A stretch of DNA of 64,000 nt from Streptoalloteichus hindustanus (lineage in GTDB: Bacteria; Actinomycetota; Actinomycetes; Mycobacteriales; Pseudonocardiaceae): the NCBI RefSeq assembly GCF_900129375.1, contig NZ_FQVN01000003.1, forward strand, positions 558,001 to 622,000, written 5' to 3'. Below the pieces are notes generated by a model. The model did not search any database, was not told where the DNA came from, and worked only from the letters and a program-made list of their open reading frames with translations. The number at the start of each line of letters is the position of its first letter. Position 1 is the first letter of the stretch. This document shows, one piece after another, positions 18,542 through 26,965 of this stretch. Made by a program: the position numbers and the translations under genes.

Positions 18542-18600
18542 GGTGATCTCCTTTCGGTGATCACCCCGTCGTGCGGATGATCACCAGGTGAACTCACCAG
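18542..18600. promoter_or_regulatory. Cluster of GGTGATC/GATCACC words upstream of the M14 gene
   Basis: GGTGATC at 18542, the palindrome GGTGATCACC at 18556-18565, GATCACC at 18579-18585 and a GGTGAactCACC repeat follow one another in the leader of the M14 gene and partly overlap its ribosome site. They could be operators or RNA structure; no regulator is known to me. Confidence 0.35.
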
Positions 18601-18689
18601 TAGGTCGTTGCACAGTCAACCGCTAACCGGACTAGTGGTCACTCCCGTCCCGCCGCCCGTGCGGCGAGAAAGCCCAGCGAGAACACGAC

Positions 18690-18720
18690 GACGGCCCGCC
18701 GAATCCTTCGGCGGGCCGTC
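18690..18720 (-). terminator. Terminator after pnuX
   Basis: GACGGCCCGCCGAA (18690-18703) and its exact complement (18707-18720) make a 14-bp stem closed by a 3-base loop, 34 bases beyond the transporter stop codon. Confidence 0.85.
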
Positions 18721-18754
18721 GCGATCACGAGGCGGCGGGGAAGCGGGCCTGGCG

Positions 18755-19396
18755 TCAGCCGCTCACCGGGTCGATCACCGGCCGGCTCGACCGGGCGAGC
18801 GCGGCGGTGCGCGTCCAGTGGCTCCAGCCTCGCAGCACCAGGACGGCGAAGACGACGTAGATGGCGGCGCTGAACCACAGGCCCGACGCGAGCTGCAAGG
18901 GAACGCCCACCGCGTCGACCGCCAGCCACACCAGCCAGAACTCGACCAGCCCCATGCCCTGCGCGGCGAACGCCACCAGCGTGCCGACGAAGATCCACGC
19001 GTCCGGCCACGGCGCCCACGAGGCGTCCAGCGCCGTCAACAGCCACGCCACGGCGGCTGTGCCCAGCACCATGGCCCCGACCAGCACCCCGCGTTCCACC
19101 CCGCTGGCCCGGCGCACGACGACGCCGTAGACCGGATCACGCCGCCGGGTCCACGCCCACCAGCCGTAGACGGAGATCACCAGGATGACGACCTGCCTGG
19201 TCGCCAGCCCGCCGAGGTGCGCGGAGGAGTAGACCGCGAACAACAGGACGGTCGCCCCCACCTGGACCGGCCAGGTCCACAGCGTGCGCCGGTCGGCGAG
19301 GAAGACCACCGCCAGGGCGCAGAGCTGGCCGATCAGCTCGGCCCACGCCACCCGCTGCCCGAACACCACCACCCCGTGCTGGAGCAGAGCCTCCAC
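18755..19396 (-). CDS. pnuX: PnuC-family transporter, probably riboflavin (PnuX/RibM type)
   Basis: Integral membrane protein of 213 residues with about seven transmembrane helices, belonging to the PnuC family of vitamin facilitators. Family features include WPVQVGATVLLFAVY, a VISVYGWWAWTRRRDPV core with the typical Trp-rich binding segment, and a late GMGLVEFWLVWLAVDAVGVPL helix. PnuC proteins usually carry nicotinamide riboside, but an FMN riboswitch directly upstream argues for riboflavin/FMN, as for RibM/PnuX of other actinobacteria. Start: GTG at 19396 with GGGAGG about six bases upstream; a longer frame to 19483 would run into the riboswitch. Confidence 0.88.
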   Translation of the reverse strand: MEALLQHGVVVFGQRVAWAELIGQLCALAVVFLADRRTLWTWPVQVGATVLLFAVYSSAHLGGLATRQVVILVISVYGWWAWTRRRDPVYGVVVRRASGVERGVLVGAMVLGTAAVAWLLTALDASWAPWPDAWIFVGTLVAFAAQGMGLVEFWLVWLAVDAVGVPLQLASGLWFSAAIYVVFAVLVLRGWSHWTRTAALARSSRPVIDPVSG

Positions 19397-19437
19397 CGCG
19401 TCCTCCCTTCCCGACGACCGGGGCGGGGTAGGACGCG

Positions 19438-19470
19438 GCCGGCGGAAGGCGCGCAGCACCGACCGCCGGC
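19438..19470 (-). promoter_or_regulatory. Expression-platform hairpin of the FMN riboswitch
   Basis: On the minus strand GCCGGCGG (19470-19463) pairs with CCGCCGGC (19445-19438) between the aptamer and the pnuX ribosome site. It may terminate transcription or compete with the aptamer P1 stem. Confidence 0.45.
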
Positions 19471-19474
19471 ACGC

Positions 19475-19602
19475 GTGCGCCACCTACCATCCGGACTTTC
19501 ACCGTCGGCCCCGGAGTTCCACCGGGTCAGCCGCCAACTGGACGTTGACGGGTCGCGGGCTGTCACCGCCGGTTCGGACTTCCACCGAGCCCCGGAGCGC
19601 AC
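19475..19602 (-). promoter_or_regulatory. FMN riboswitch (RFN element)
   Basis: The minus-strand RNA contains the hallmark RFN segments in order: CTCGGTGGAAGTCCGAACC, GGCGGTGACAGCCCGCGA, GACCCGGTGGAACTCCGG, GGCCGACGGTGAAAGTCC and GGATGG. The closing P1 stem is GTGCGC (19602-19597) with GCGCAC (19480-19475). It precedes the PnuC-type gene by about 80 bases, so FMN should repress the transporter. Confidence 0.95.
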
Positions 19603-20001
19603 GATCACCTGGTTCGCACAACATCCTCCGCCCGGCGCGCATTCCGCTCCCAGCGTCCAGCCCGGTGAACTGCACCACAGCTGACCAGCGGCGTTGCCGA
19701 CCAGCACCGCGTCCAGCGCGGTCGAGCGAGACGTCAGTCACGAGCCGGCCGCCGTCGAGGGGCAGTCGAGTCAACCGCGACCACGTCTCCAGCCGCCCGC
19801 GCGTGATGACCACGCGCGCCCGCAAGATCATTTCCGCTGTGAGCGAGAGCTGGGGGGACCCCCGATTTCATCGTCTCGTTCGGGTCTGACAGAAACGGGC
19901 CCTCGCGGCCAACCCGGACGGGTGGTGATCGGAACCCGCCGAGTGGGTGATGGCGCCCGGCGCACAACGCCCGCGCGGTGACAGGAGGCGGCGACAGGAA
20001 A
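19603..20001. other. Intergenic region upstream of the FMN riboswitch
   Basis: About 400 bases without a supportable gene. It must hold the promoter for the riboswitch transcript near its left end. Open frames on both strands have no protein-like composition. I see nothing else. Confidence 0.6.
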
Positions 20002-20031
20002 GGGCCCGGCGGTTGGAGGTCCGCCGGGCCC
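20002..20031 (-). terminator. Terminator after MscS-like gene
   Basis: GGGCCCGGCGG (20002-20012) and CCGCCGGGCCC (20021-20031) form an 11-bp stem with an 8-base loop, 40 bases beyond the stop codon at 20072. Confidence 0.8.
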
Positions 20032-20071
20032 GGGGTGATGGTGGCCTGGATGCGTCAGCGTCAGCAGGAGG

Positions 20072-20956
20072 TCAGTAGTAGCCCTGGGGTGGCGGCCCGC
20101 CCAGGGGGCCGGCGCCCGGGGGCGGTGGCCCCGGCGGGCCGGACGGCGGCGGGGGCGGCGCCTGCGGCGGAGCGTGGGGCGGCGCCGGGGGCTGGGCCTG
20201 CGGGTACCCCTGCTGCGCCTGGGGGTGCCCCTGGGACGGAGGCGGTGGCGGCGCCGCCCGGTGCGCGCCGCTGCTCTGGGCCTGCTGCCGGGCGTCGCGC
20301 GCCTGCTCCTGGATGTTCTCCAGCCAGCGCCCCCACCGCTGCTGCATCGGCTGGATCAGCCCACCGCCGACGCCCACGACGAGGATCCCGCCGACGGTCG
20401 CCAGCACGGTGATCAGCACCGGCAGGGTGACCGAGGTGGCGATGCCGAGCTGGTTGAGCGCCGCGATCACGCCGAGCGCGACCAGGAAGACGTAGGTCAG
20501 GGTGCCGACCCACCGGCCGAACGGCCGCCCGCCCAGGGCCTGGGTCACCAGGTCGCGCACGGCGCCGGCCACCGCGGCGGCGATCAGCACCAGGATGATC
20601 GCGACGACGATCCTCGGCAGGTAGCCGACGATGTCGTTGAGCAGGTCGCTCACCGGGTTGGGCCCGAAGGCGCCGAAGGCGACCTGCAGCGCGATCAGCA
20701 GGATGAAGTAGTAGACCAGCTTGACGATCAGCGTCGTGACGTCGAGCCGGGAGCGCGCCAGCACCGTGCCCAGGCCGGACCGCTCGACGAGCCGGGGGAA
20801 CCCGGTCCTGGTCAGCAGCACGTGGACCGCCTTGGACAGCCCCTTGGCGACCAGCCAGCCGATGAGCAGGACCAGCAGGAAGCCGATCAGCTTCGGGACG
20901 AACGTGATCACGGCGGACCACGCGTCGCCGAAGCCCCGGCGCAGTTCCTCGCCCAC
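20072..20956 (-). CDS. MscS-like/TM-helix membrane protein with proline-rich tail
   Basis: A 294-residue membrane protein with about five transmembrane helices in the first 210 residues. Two copies of the conserved TM-helix repeat (PF05552-like) are visible: LPKLIGFLLVLLIGWLVAKG-type near residue 22 and YLPRIVVAIILVLIAAAVAG near 107, each followed by a Phe/Gly-rich loop. This is the N-terminal architecture of small-conductance mechanosensitive channel relatives, but the MscS beta-domain is absent, so channel activity is uncertain. The last 80 residues are Pro/Gln/Gly-rich and probably disordered and cytoplasmic. GTG start at 20956 with GAGGAG seven bases upstream. Confidence 0.82.
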   Translation of the reverse strand: MGEELRRGFGDAWSAVITFVPKLIGFLLVLLIGWLVAKGLSKAVHVLLTRTGFPRLVERSGLGTVLARSRLDVTTLIVKLVYYFILLIALQVAFGAFGPNPVSDLLNDIVGYLPRIVVAIILVLIAAAVAGAVRDLVTQALGGRPFGRWVGTLTYVFLVALGVIAALNQLGIATSVTLPVLITVLATVGGILVVGVGGGLIQPMQQRWGRWLENIQEQARDARQQAQSSGAHRAAPPPPPSQGHPQAQQGYPQAQPPAPPHAPPQAPPPPPSGPPGPPPPGAGPLGGPPPQGYY

Positions 20957-21105
20957 GGTGCGCTCCTCACCAGGCAGATGTGTCCGTCCTCACGTTTGAT
21001 CGTTTCTCAGGCCCGGTGAGCCGGCAATTCGAAGTGGGTGCCACAAACGGGCGAAACCTCCGGTGAGTGTCCACAGTGGACCCGCTCCCGGCCCGGAACG
21101 GCACA

Positions 21106-21143
21106 GCTCCCCGTCGCCTGCCCGGTGGGCGGCGACGGGGAGC
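21106..21143 (-). terminator. Terminator after first tripeptidyl aminopeptidase gene
   Basis: GCTCCCCGTCGCC (21106-21118) and its complement (21131-21143) form a 13-bp stem with a 12-base loop, just past the stop codon at 21167. Confidence 0.8.
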
Positions 21144-21166
21144 GGGCCACTCGCTCCGGCGGGCGG

Positions 21167-22930
21167 TCAGAAGGCGCGTTCGACGATGCGGCCGGCGTCC
21201 AGGTAGTTCCGCACCGACTCCTCGATCGACCCCTCCGGCGTCAGCTCGGTGGCGGGCTTGGGCGGCTGCCCGCCCTGCGGCGGGTCCTCCGGCACCTCCG
21301 GCCGCGCCCGCCCCGGGCACTCCGACCTCGTCGGCGGGAGCATGCCATCCACCAGGTAGGCGTTGACCTGCTGGTCGACACAGGCGTTGCCGAACCCGTA
21401 CATGCCGTGCTCGCCCTCGTCGGACACCGTGATCAGGTGGTGGGCCAGGCGCGCGGCCATCGCCGGGCCGCCGGCGTACTGGGTCTGCGTGTCCCCCGCC
21501 GCCTGCACGACCAGGCCGACCGGGTAGCCGGCGCGCCGCAGCGGCACCGGGCGCTCCGGCGGGGCGAAGCTGCGGAACGTGCACGGCCACGGCACGGCCC
21601 GCATCACGCCGTAGCCGTAGGGGTAGCGCTCGCGGAAGACCCGCATGTCCTCCAGGTAGGCGGCGGTGTCCTGCGGCCAGTCCGCCTCGCAGGTCACGGT
21701 GTCGAACACCCCGGCGCGCAGCTCGGCCAGCGCCACGTCGGTCATCAGCTGGCCGGCCCGCACGGCGTCCTGGGTGGCCGCCAGCGAGTTGCCGTCCCGC
21801 AGCGACCGGACCACCTTGGCCAGGTCCGCCCACAGCGGGCGGTACCGGGCGCCGACGCCGACGGCGCCGTCCAGCGACGAGCGGTCGTAGCCGGCCACCG
21901 GCTGGCCGGACAGCTTCCTGGCGAGCTGCTCCACCGTGCCCAGCACCGCGTCCCTGGAGTCGCCGAGGCCGAGGGTGGCGTTCCGCTTCGCGGCCCACTC
22001 GGCCCACAGGTCGACGTTGTCCCGGTAGGCCGTGCCCTGGCGCTTGAACTGCTCGCGCCAGATCCAGTCCGGGTGCACCGAGGAGTCGAGCACGCTGCGG
22101 TCCAGCCGCTCCGGGAACAGGCTGCCGTACACCGCCCCCAGGTAGGTGCCGTACGAGTACCCGACGTAGTTGATCTTCTCCTCGCCGAGCACCGACCGGA
22201 TGAGGTCCATGTCCCTGGCGGTGTTCGGGGTGTTCACGTGCGGGCGCAGGGCGCCGCCCGCCCGCGCGCACGCCTCCTCGGACTCCCTGGCCGAGGCCAC
22301 CCACCACGGGAAGACGTCGTCGGTGGGCCGGGACTCCGGCTTGTACAGCATCGGCGTCTGCTCGCACGCCAGCGCCGTGGAGCGCCCCACCCCGCGCGGG
22401 TCGAACCCGACCAGGTCGTAGACCTGCGCGGTGGGTTGGTCGAGGAGCAGCTTGGGCATCTGCAGCCCGCTGCCGCCGGGGCCGCCCGGGTTGAGCAGCA
22501 GCACGCCCCGCCGTCGGGCGGGGTCGGCGGCCCGGCGTCGGCTGACCGCCAGCGTGATCCGCTCCGCCTCCGGGTGCCGGTAGTCCATCGGCGCCATGAC
22601 CGTCGCGCACTCCAGCGCCCCGTTGAACGAGCACGGCGCCCAGGTCGGCTGCTGCCGGCGGAACTGCGCGAGCGGGTCGTGGGCGGCGTCGCCGTCGGCG
22701 GGCGGACGGGCCGGCGGCGGGCTCGTCGTCTCCGACGGGCTCCCGAGGTCGGGGTCGGTGGCGGACGCCCGGGATACGCCGGCGAGCACCGCGTTCGCGC
22801 CGGTCGACGAGGGTGAGCCGGCCGGAACCGCCCCGGGCACGAGTGAGAACGTCGCCGCGAACACGGCCAGGCCGGCGGCGCCGAGGGTCAGGGAGCGACG
22901 TGGCCTCCGGGACGAGGGGTGGGAACGCAC
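21167..22930 (-). CDS. Secreted alpha/beta-hydrolase, tripeptidyl aminopeptidase (Tap/SlpD) family
   Basis: Exported serine aminopeptidase of 587 residues. A signal peptide (RRSLTLGAAGLAVFAATFSLVPG) is followed by a Ser/Pro/Thr-rich linker to about residue 90. Oxyanion segment LLNPGGPGGSGLQ lies near 150, nucleophile elbow GYSYGTYLGAVYGS near 265, the acidic residue follows QAAGDTQTQY and the His lies in VSDEGEHGMYGFGNACV. Start: GTG at 22930, with the very strong AAGGAGGT five bases upstream. It is a tandem paralogue of the next gene; the two share long identical blocks such as LRPHVNTPNTARDMD. The linker distinguishes this copy. Confidence 0.9.
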   Translation of the reverse strand: MRSHPSSRRPRRSLTLGAAGLAVFAATFSLVPGAVPAGSPSSTGANAVLAGVSRASATDPDLGSPSETTSPPPARPPADGDAAHDPLAQFRRQQPTWAPCSFNGALECATVMAPMDYRHPEAERITLAVSRRRAADPARRRGVLLLNPGGPGGSGLQMPKLLLDQPTAQVYDLVGFDPRGVGRSTALACEQTPMLYKPESRPTDDVFPWWVASARESEEACARAGGALRPHVNTPNTARDMDLIRSVLGEEKINYVGYSYGTYLGAVYGSLFPERLDRSVLDSSVHPDWIWREQFKRQGTAYRDNVDLWAEWAAKRNATLGLGDSRDAVLGTVEQLARKLSGQPVAGYDRSSLDGAVGVGARYRPLWADLAKVVRSLRDGNSLAATQDAVRAGQLMTDVALAELRAGVFDTVTCEADWPQDTAAYLEDMRVFRERYPYGYGVMRAVPWPCTFRSFAPPERPVPLRRAGYPVGLVVQAAGDTQTQYAGGPAMAARLAHHLITVSDEGEHGMYGFGNACVDQQVNAYLVDGMLPPTRSECPGRARPEVPEDPPQGGQPPKPATELTPEGSIEESVRNYLDAGRIVERAF

Positions 22931-23050
22931 AGCGGACCTCCTTGCCGCCCACGGGGAGGGTGCTCTGCGAACGTATGCCGTGGTGACGGCCGTGGTCAGT
23001 CCCGCGATGGCATGGTTGGCGACCACTCGCCGTGATCGGTTCAGCCAGGG

Positions 23051-23080
23051 GTTCCCGATCGGGGCGGGCGATCGGGGAAC
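23051..23080. repeat. Inverted repeat upstream of first aminopeptidase gene
   Basis: GTTCCCGATCG (23051-23061) and CGATCGGGGAAC (23069-23080) are complementary with one bulged base, about 120 bases upstream of the GTG start. It could be an operator or a leader hairpin. Confidence 0.4.
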
Positions 23081-23148
23081 TGATCATGCGGACGAGTGGC
23101 GAGGCCCGTGACCGGCGCCCCGGCCGGAGCCCCGGAACCCCGCACGGC

Positions 23149-23188
23149 GTCGCCGCCGCGCCCCGGGGAACGGGAACGCGGCGGCGAC
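23149..23188 (-). terminator. Terminator after second aminopeptidase gene
   Basis: GTCGCCGCCGCG (23149-23160) pairs with CGCGGCGGCGAC (23177-23188); the loop itself contains CCCCGGGG. It lies 32 bases beyond the stop at 23221. Confidence 0.75.
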
Positions 23189-23220
23189 GGGGAGGACAGC
23201 CTCCCTGAGCGGGTGTCAGG

Positions 23221-24882
23221 TCAGCCCGCGACCTTCTCCATCAGCCGGTTGGCGGCGATGTACTGCCGGACCGAGTCGGCGAGGGAGCCGCGCTCCGCGC
23301 CGACCGCCAGGCCCTGCGTGGTGGCCGCGGTGGCGTCGACGGCCTCCAGCCCGGCCGGCACGTTCGGCCGCGCCTCGCCCGCGCAGGTGACGCGGGTCGG
23401 CGGCAGCACACCGTCGATCAGGTACCGCTCGACGTGCCGGTTCACGCAGGCGTTGCCGAAGCCGTAGAAGCCGTGGGTGCCCTCGTCCGCCACGGAGATC
23501 AGGTGGCCGCGCAGGCGCTCCGCCATCGCCGGGCCACCGTCGTACTGGGTCTGCGTGTCGCCATCGGCCTGGATCACCAGGCCCGTCTGGTAGCCGTCAC
23601 GCTTGAGGTCCACCGGGCGCTCCGGCGGCGTGAACGAGCGGAAGGTGCACGTCGTCGGAGCGGCACGCAGCACACCGAAGCCGTACGGGTACTTCTCGCG
23701 GAACAGCTTCATGTCGCTGTAGTAGCCGTTCAGGTCGCGCTGCCAGTCGGCCTCGCAGGTGACGGTGTCGAAGACGCCGCTGCGCGTCTCGGCGATGCCC
23801 AGCTCGCGGATCAGCCCGGCGGCGGTCAGCGCGTCGGACGGCGTCGGGACCGGCTTGTCGGTCGTCGCGCTGTTCTTGACGTCGAGCAGGATGTACCCGA
23901 GGTCGTCCCAGAGCTGCCGGTACCGGGCGCCCGTGCCGACGACCAGGTCCAGCGAGTTGCGGTCGAAGCCCCCGACCGGCTTCTTGGCGAGCTTCGCCGC
24001 CAGGTCCTCGACCGTGGCCAGCACCTCGGCCTGGGTCTTGCCGAGGCGGAAGGTGGCGTTGCGCTGGCCGACCCAGCCGGCCCACAGGTCCACGTTCTGG
24101 CGCAGGGCGACCGCCTGCTGCTTGAACTGCTCGTGCCAGATCCACTCGGGGTGCACCGCGGAGTCGAGGACGCTGCGGTGCAGGTTCTTCGGGAAGAGGC
24201 TGCCGTAGACCGCGCCCAGGTAGGTGCCGTACGAGTAGCCCAGGTAGTTGATCTTCTTCTCGCCCAGGACGCCCCGGATGACGTCCATGTCCCGCGCGGT
24301 GTTCGGGGTGTTGACGTGCGGCCGCAGCCCGCCGGCCGACCGCTCGCAGCCGGCCTCGCTGGCCCGCGCGTCGGCCGCCCAGCCCGCCAGCTCCGCGTCG
24401 CCGGGGCGGGTGTTGAGCCGGACCAGCGCCGGCGCCACCTCGCACAGCAGCGCGGTCGACTTGCCGACGCCGCGCGGGTCGAAGCCGATCAGGTCGTAGA
24501 CCTTGCCGACCGGGGTCTTGCCCAGGATGTCCGGCCACTGCAGGCCGGAGCCGCCGGGCCCGCCGGGGTTGAGCAGCAGGACGCCGCGCCGGTTGGCCTG
24601 GTCCGCCGCCTTCTTCCTGCTGATCGTGACCGCGATCCGCTCCCCGTCGGGGGCGCGGTAGTCCAGCGGGACCGAGATCGTCGCGCACTCCAGCGTGGCG
24701 TAGGGCCGGTCACACGCCGCCCACGACACCTTCTGGCCGTAGAACTCCTCCAACCCGGCCGGCGTCGACGACGGCTCCGCCGCCGCGGTCCCGACCGAGA
24801 GCTGTGTCCCCACTAACGCCGCGAGACCCGCGACCACCGCCGCGCCGCGCCTGAACCCGGATGATCCGAAGCCAGTCCGCAA
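23221..24882 (-). CDS. Secreted alpha/beta-hydrolase, tripeptidyl aminopeptidase family (paralogue)
   Basis: A 553-residue exported serine peptidase, tandem paralogue of the gene at 21167-22930. The signal peptide (AAVVAGLAALVGTQLSVGTAAA) ends near residue 35 and the catalytic domain follows with no long linker. LLNPGGPGGSGLQW near 103, GYSYGTYLGAVYGS near 215, DGDTQTQYDGG near 440 and ADEGTHGFYGFGNACV near 465 supply the oxyanion, Ser, Asp and His elements. The start is TTG at 24882; GGGAGGT lies about five bases upstream, and the same GGAGGTCCG leader also precedes the paralogue, supporting both starts. Confidence 0.9.
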   Translation of the reverse strand: MRTGFGSSGFRRGAAVVAGLAALVGTQLSVGTAAAEPSSTPAGLEEFYGQKVSWAACDRPYATLECATISVPLDYRAPDGERIAVTISRKKAADQANRRGVLLLNPGGPGGSGLQWPDILGKTPVGKVYDLIGFDPRGVGKSTALLCEVAPALVRLNTRPGDAELAGWAADARASEAGCERSAGGLRPHVNTPNTARDMDVIRGVLGEKKINYLGYSYGTYLGAVYGSLFPKNLHRSVLDSAVHPEWIWHEQFKQQAVALRQNVDLWAGWVGQRNATFRLGKTQAEVLATVEDLAAKLAKKPVGGFDRNSLDLVVGTGARYRQLWDDLGYILLDVKNSATTDKPVPTPSDALTAAGLIRELGIAETRSGVFDTVTCEADWQRDLNGYYSDMKLFREKYPYGFGVLRAAPTTCTFRSFTPPERPVDLKRDGYQTGLVIQADGDTQTQYDGGPAMAERLRGHLISVADEGTHGFYGFGNACVNRHVERYLIDGVLPPTRVTCAGEARPNVPAGLEAVDATAATTQGLAVGAERGSLADSVRQYIAANRLMEKVAG

Positions 24883-25575
24883 AACGGACCTCCCTCTCTG
24901 GCAGGGAATGCACGGGATCCGTGCGGACGCAATCTATGTGCTATTTCGGGGTGCGGTCACTCGGAAAATCAAGCAAATCTGTCGACACCCTCCGCCACGA
25001 AACAGAGGCAATTCGACAGGTTTCCGACCATCGGGCTGGGACATGCGGGTAGCGGGGTGACGGCGCGGCTCGCGCGTCGAGCACTACCCGTGTCCAGGGC
25101 GCTCGCCGCGGCGGTCGAGCCGCTCCCCCGCCCCGGAACCGAGCCGCCGACCCCGCCACGACCACCGCCGGATCGCCGGAGCACGCGTCGTAGTCCGTTC
25201 GGAGCGCGTCCGCGTTGTCCACAATGGCGGACAAATAGCTCGTCCACGCGCGGAACGCCTCGGTGACGCAACCGCGACCCCAACAGGTCCCGTCGAAGAC
25301 CACGACGGGGAGTCGGCGCCAATCGGTTGCACGACATTCCCAATACCCACTGATCTCCCCCGCGAGCGAGTCCGGTGGGCCCCAGCCATCGCGGGCGGCG
25401 GGCGCGTGCGGGCAGGTGGAGCGCGGCGGCCGGCGAGGGGGGCGGATTCTTCCCGAGCCGGCATGTGGCGACAAGTGGAGACAAGCTACAGACAACACCG
25501 GACGACTCGGGACGACGCCGACTACCGGCCGGCACCTGCGCGGGACCGCCCCCGCGACGTGCGATGCTGGCCGTC
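24883..25575. other. Long intergenic region with a possible decayed minus-strand ORF
   Basis: About 690 bases between divergent genes. On the minus strand, roughly 25381-25139 codes for protein-like sequence (EISGYWECRATDWRRLPVVV, then FDGTCWGRGCVTEAFRAW and IVDNADALRTDYDACSGDP) with actinobacterial codon use, but the frame degenerates into Arg/Pro-rich sequence on both ends and no start can be supported. It may be a gene remnant. A TTGTCCACA word lies at 25215-25223. Promoters for the aminopeptidase and for fasR must lie at the two ends. Confidence 0.4.
25139..25381 (-). pseudogene. Possible remnant of a Cys/Trp-containing protein gene
   Basis: About 80 residues of plausible protein sequence (four Cys, several Trp) with good third-position GC sit in an otherwise gene-free region, without supportable start or stop. 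I do not recognise the family. It could be chance; there is no similarity I can name. Confidence 0.25.
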
Positions 25576-26787
25576 ATGAGCAGCGCGGCTGCCCACGAAC
25601 GGAGCAGCGACCACCCCGACCTGTCCGCCACGACTCTGCGCAAGCTGGAGCGGGCCTCGGGTGGCATGGCCGCGGCCAGCATCACGGCGATGGAGCGGCA
25701 GCTCCCGTGGTTCCGCCGGCTGTCGGCCGACCAGCGTTCCGGCGTCCTGCTGGTGACGCAGAACGGCGTCGCCGGCTTCGTGGCGTGGCTGCGCGACCCG
25801 CAGCAGGCGCTCCGGCTCACCGCCGAGGCGTTCCGGGGCGCGCCCAGGGACCTGGCCCGGTGGGTGAGCCTGCGGCAGACCGTCGAGCTGGTGCGGATCG
25901 CGATCGAGGTGTTCGAGCAGCAGTTGCCGACCCTGGCCGCCGACGACGCCGAGCGCGCGGTGCTCACCGAGGCCGTGCTCCGCTACGGGCGCGAGATCGC
26001 CTTCGCCGCCGCGACCTCCTACGCGGCCGCCGCCGAGGCGCGCGGCGCGTGGGACGCGCGGCTGGAGGCGCTGGTCGTGGACGGCATCGTCCGCGGCGAC
26101 GCCGAGGAGTCCCTGTTGTCCCGCGCGGCGGCGCTCGGCTGGGACCCGGCCGCGGAGGCCACCGTGCTGGTCGGCAACCCGACGTCGGACGACCCGCCGG
26201 CGGTCCTCTACGAGGTGCGCAGCCGCGCGGCCAGGGCCGGGCGCCCGGTGCTGATCGGCGTGCAGGGCTCCCGGCTGGTGGTCGTGCTGGCCGGACCGGT
26301 CGACGGGCCGGCCGGCGCCGACGTGCTGACCAGGATGGCCGCCGCGTTCGGCGCCGGCCCGGTGGTGGCGGGGCCCACGTTGTCCAGCCTGGCCGAGGCG
26401 CACCGCAGCGCCCAGGACGCGTTGTCCGGGCTGCGGGCGGTGGTCGCCTGGCCGGCGGCGCCGCGCCCGGTGCGCTCCACCGACCTGCTGCCGGAGCGCG
26501 CGTTGGCCGGCGACCCGGAGGCCGAGCGTCAGCTCGTGGACAACGTGGTGCGGCCGCTGGTGGACGCCGGCGGCTCGCTGCTGGAGACGGTGGACGCCTA
26601 CCTGGAGGTGGGCGGCGTGCTGGAGAGCTGCGCCCGGCAGCTCTTCGTCCACCCCAACACCGTGCGGTACCGGCTCCGCAGGGTCACCGAGCTGACCGGC
26701 CGCAACGCGTCCGACCCCCGGGACGCCCTCGTCCTGCGGGTGGCCCTCGCCGTCGGCCGGCTCGCCCGCTCGCGCGGCTTCTGGTGA
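25576..26787 (+). CDS. fasR: PucR-family activator of fatty-acid synthesis (FasR type)
   Basis: DNA-binding regulator of about 403 residues, probably cytoplasmic. The N terminus carries a RsbRD-like helical domain (LRKLERASGGMAAASITAMERQLPWFRRL, LLVTQNGVAGFVAWLRDP). The C terminus has the PucR helix-turn-helix LEVGGVLESCARQLFVHPNTVRYRLRRVTELTG. In Streptomyces the equivalent gene, FasR, stands directly before fabD-fabH-acpP-fabF and activates it; here the same operon begins 1.3 kb downstream with one small gene between. No Shine-Dalgarno sequence is visible; ATG at 25576 may be leaderless, with ATG at 25564 as alternative. Confidence 0.88.
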   Translation: MSSAAAHERSSDHPDLSATTLRKLERASGGMAAASITAMERQLPWFRRLSADQRSGVLLVTQNGVAGFVAWLRDPQQALRLTAEAFRGAPRDLARWVSLRQTVELVRIAIEVFEQQLPTLAADDAERAVLTEAVLRYGREIAFAAATSYAAAAEARGAWDARLEALVVDGIVRGDAEESLLSRAAALGWDPAAEATVLVGNPTSDDPPAVLYEVRSRAARAGRPVLIGVQGSRLVVVLAGPVDGPAGADVLTRMAAAFGAGPVVAGPTLSSLAEAHRSAQDALSGLRAVVAWPAAPRPVRSTDLLPERALAGDPEAERQLVDNVVRPLVDAGGSLLETVDAYLEVGGVLESCARQLFVHPNTVRYRLRRVTELTGRNASDPRDALVLRVALAVGRLARSRGFW

Positions 26788-26965
26788 CCCGTCGGCCGCG
26801 CTGGTCCGCCGCGCCGCGCCGCCCGGGAGCCGATCGCGGCGGCTGGTGACAGCCCGCGTCCCGGGGCGGCCGTGGTCGCCCGGGGGTGGGGCTCCTGATC
26901 GCCCGCGCGAGTGGGAATCGTCGGCACGGCGCGTGGCGGGGCGGTGGCGTGGTCACGATCGCTGG

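Noticed and set aside
19734-19967. 77-codon minus-strand frame upstream of the FMN riboswitch.
   Set aside because: No ribosome site, no protein-like composition, and it overlaps the region needed for the riboswitch promoter.
25215-25223. TTGTCCACA as a DnaA box.
   Set aside because: A single isolated copy within protein-like sequence, where it reads as Val-Asp-Asn codons; not enough evidence.
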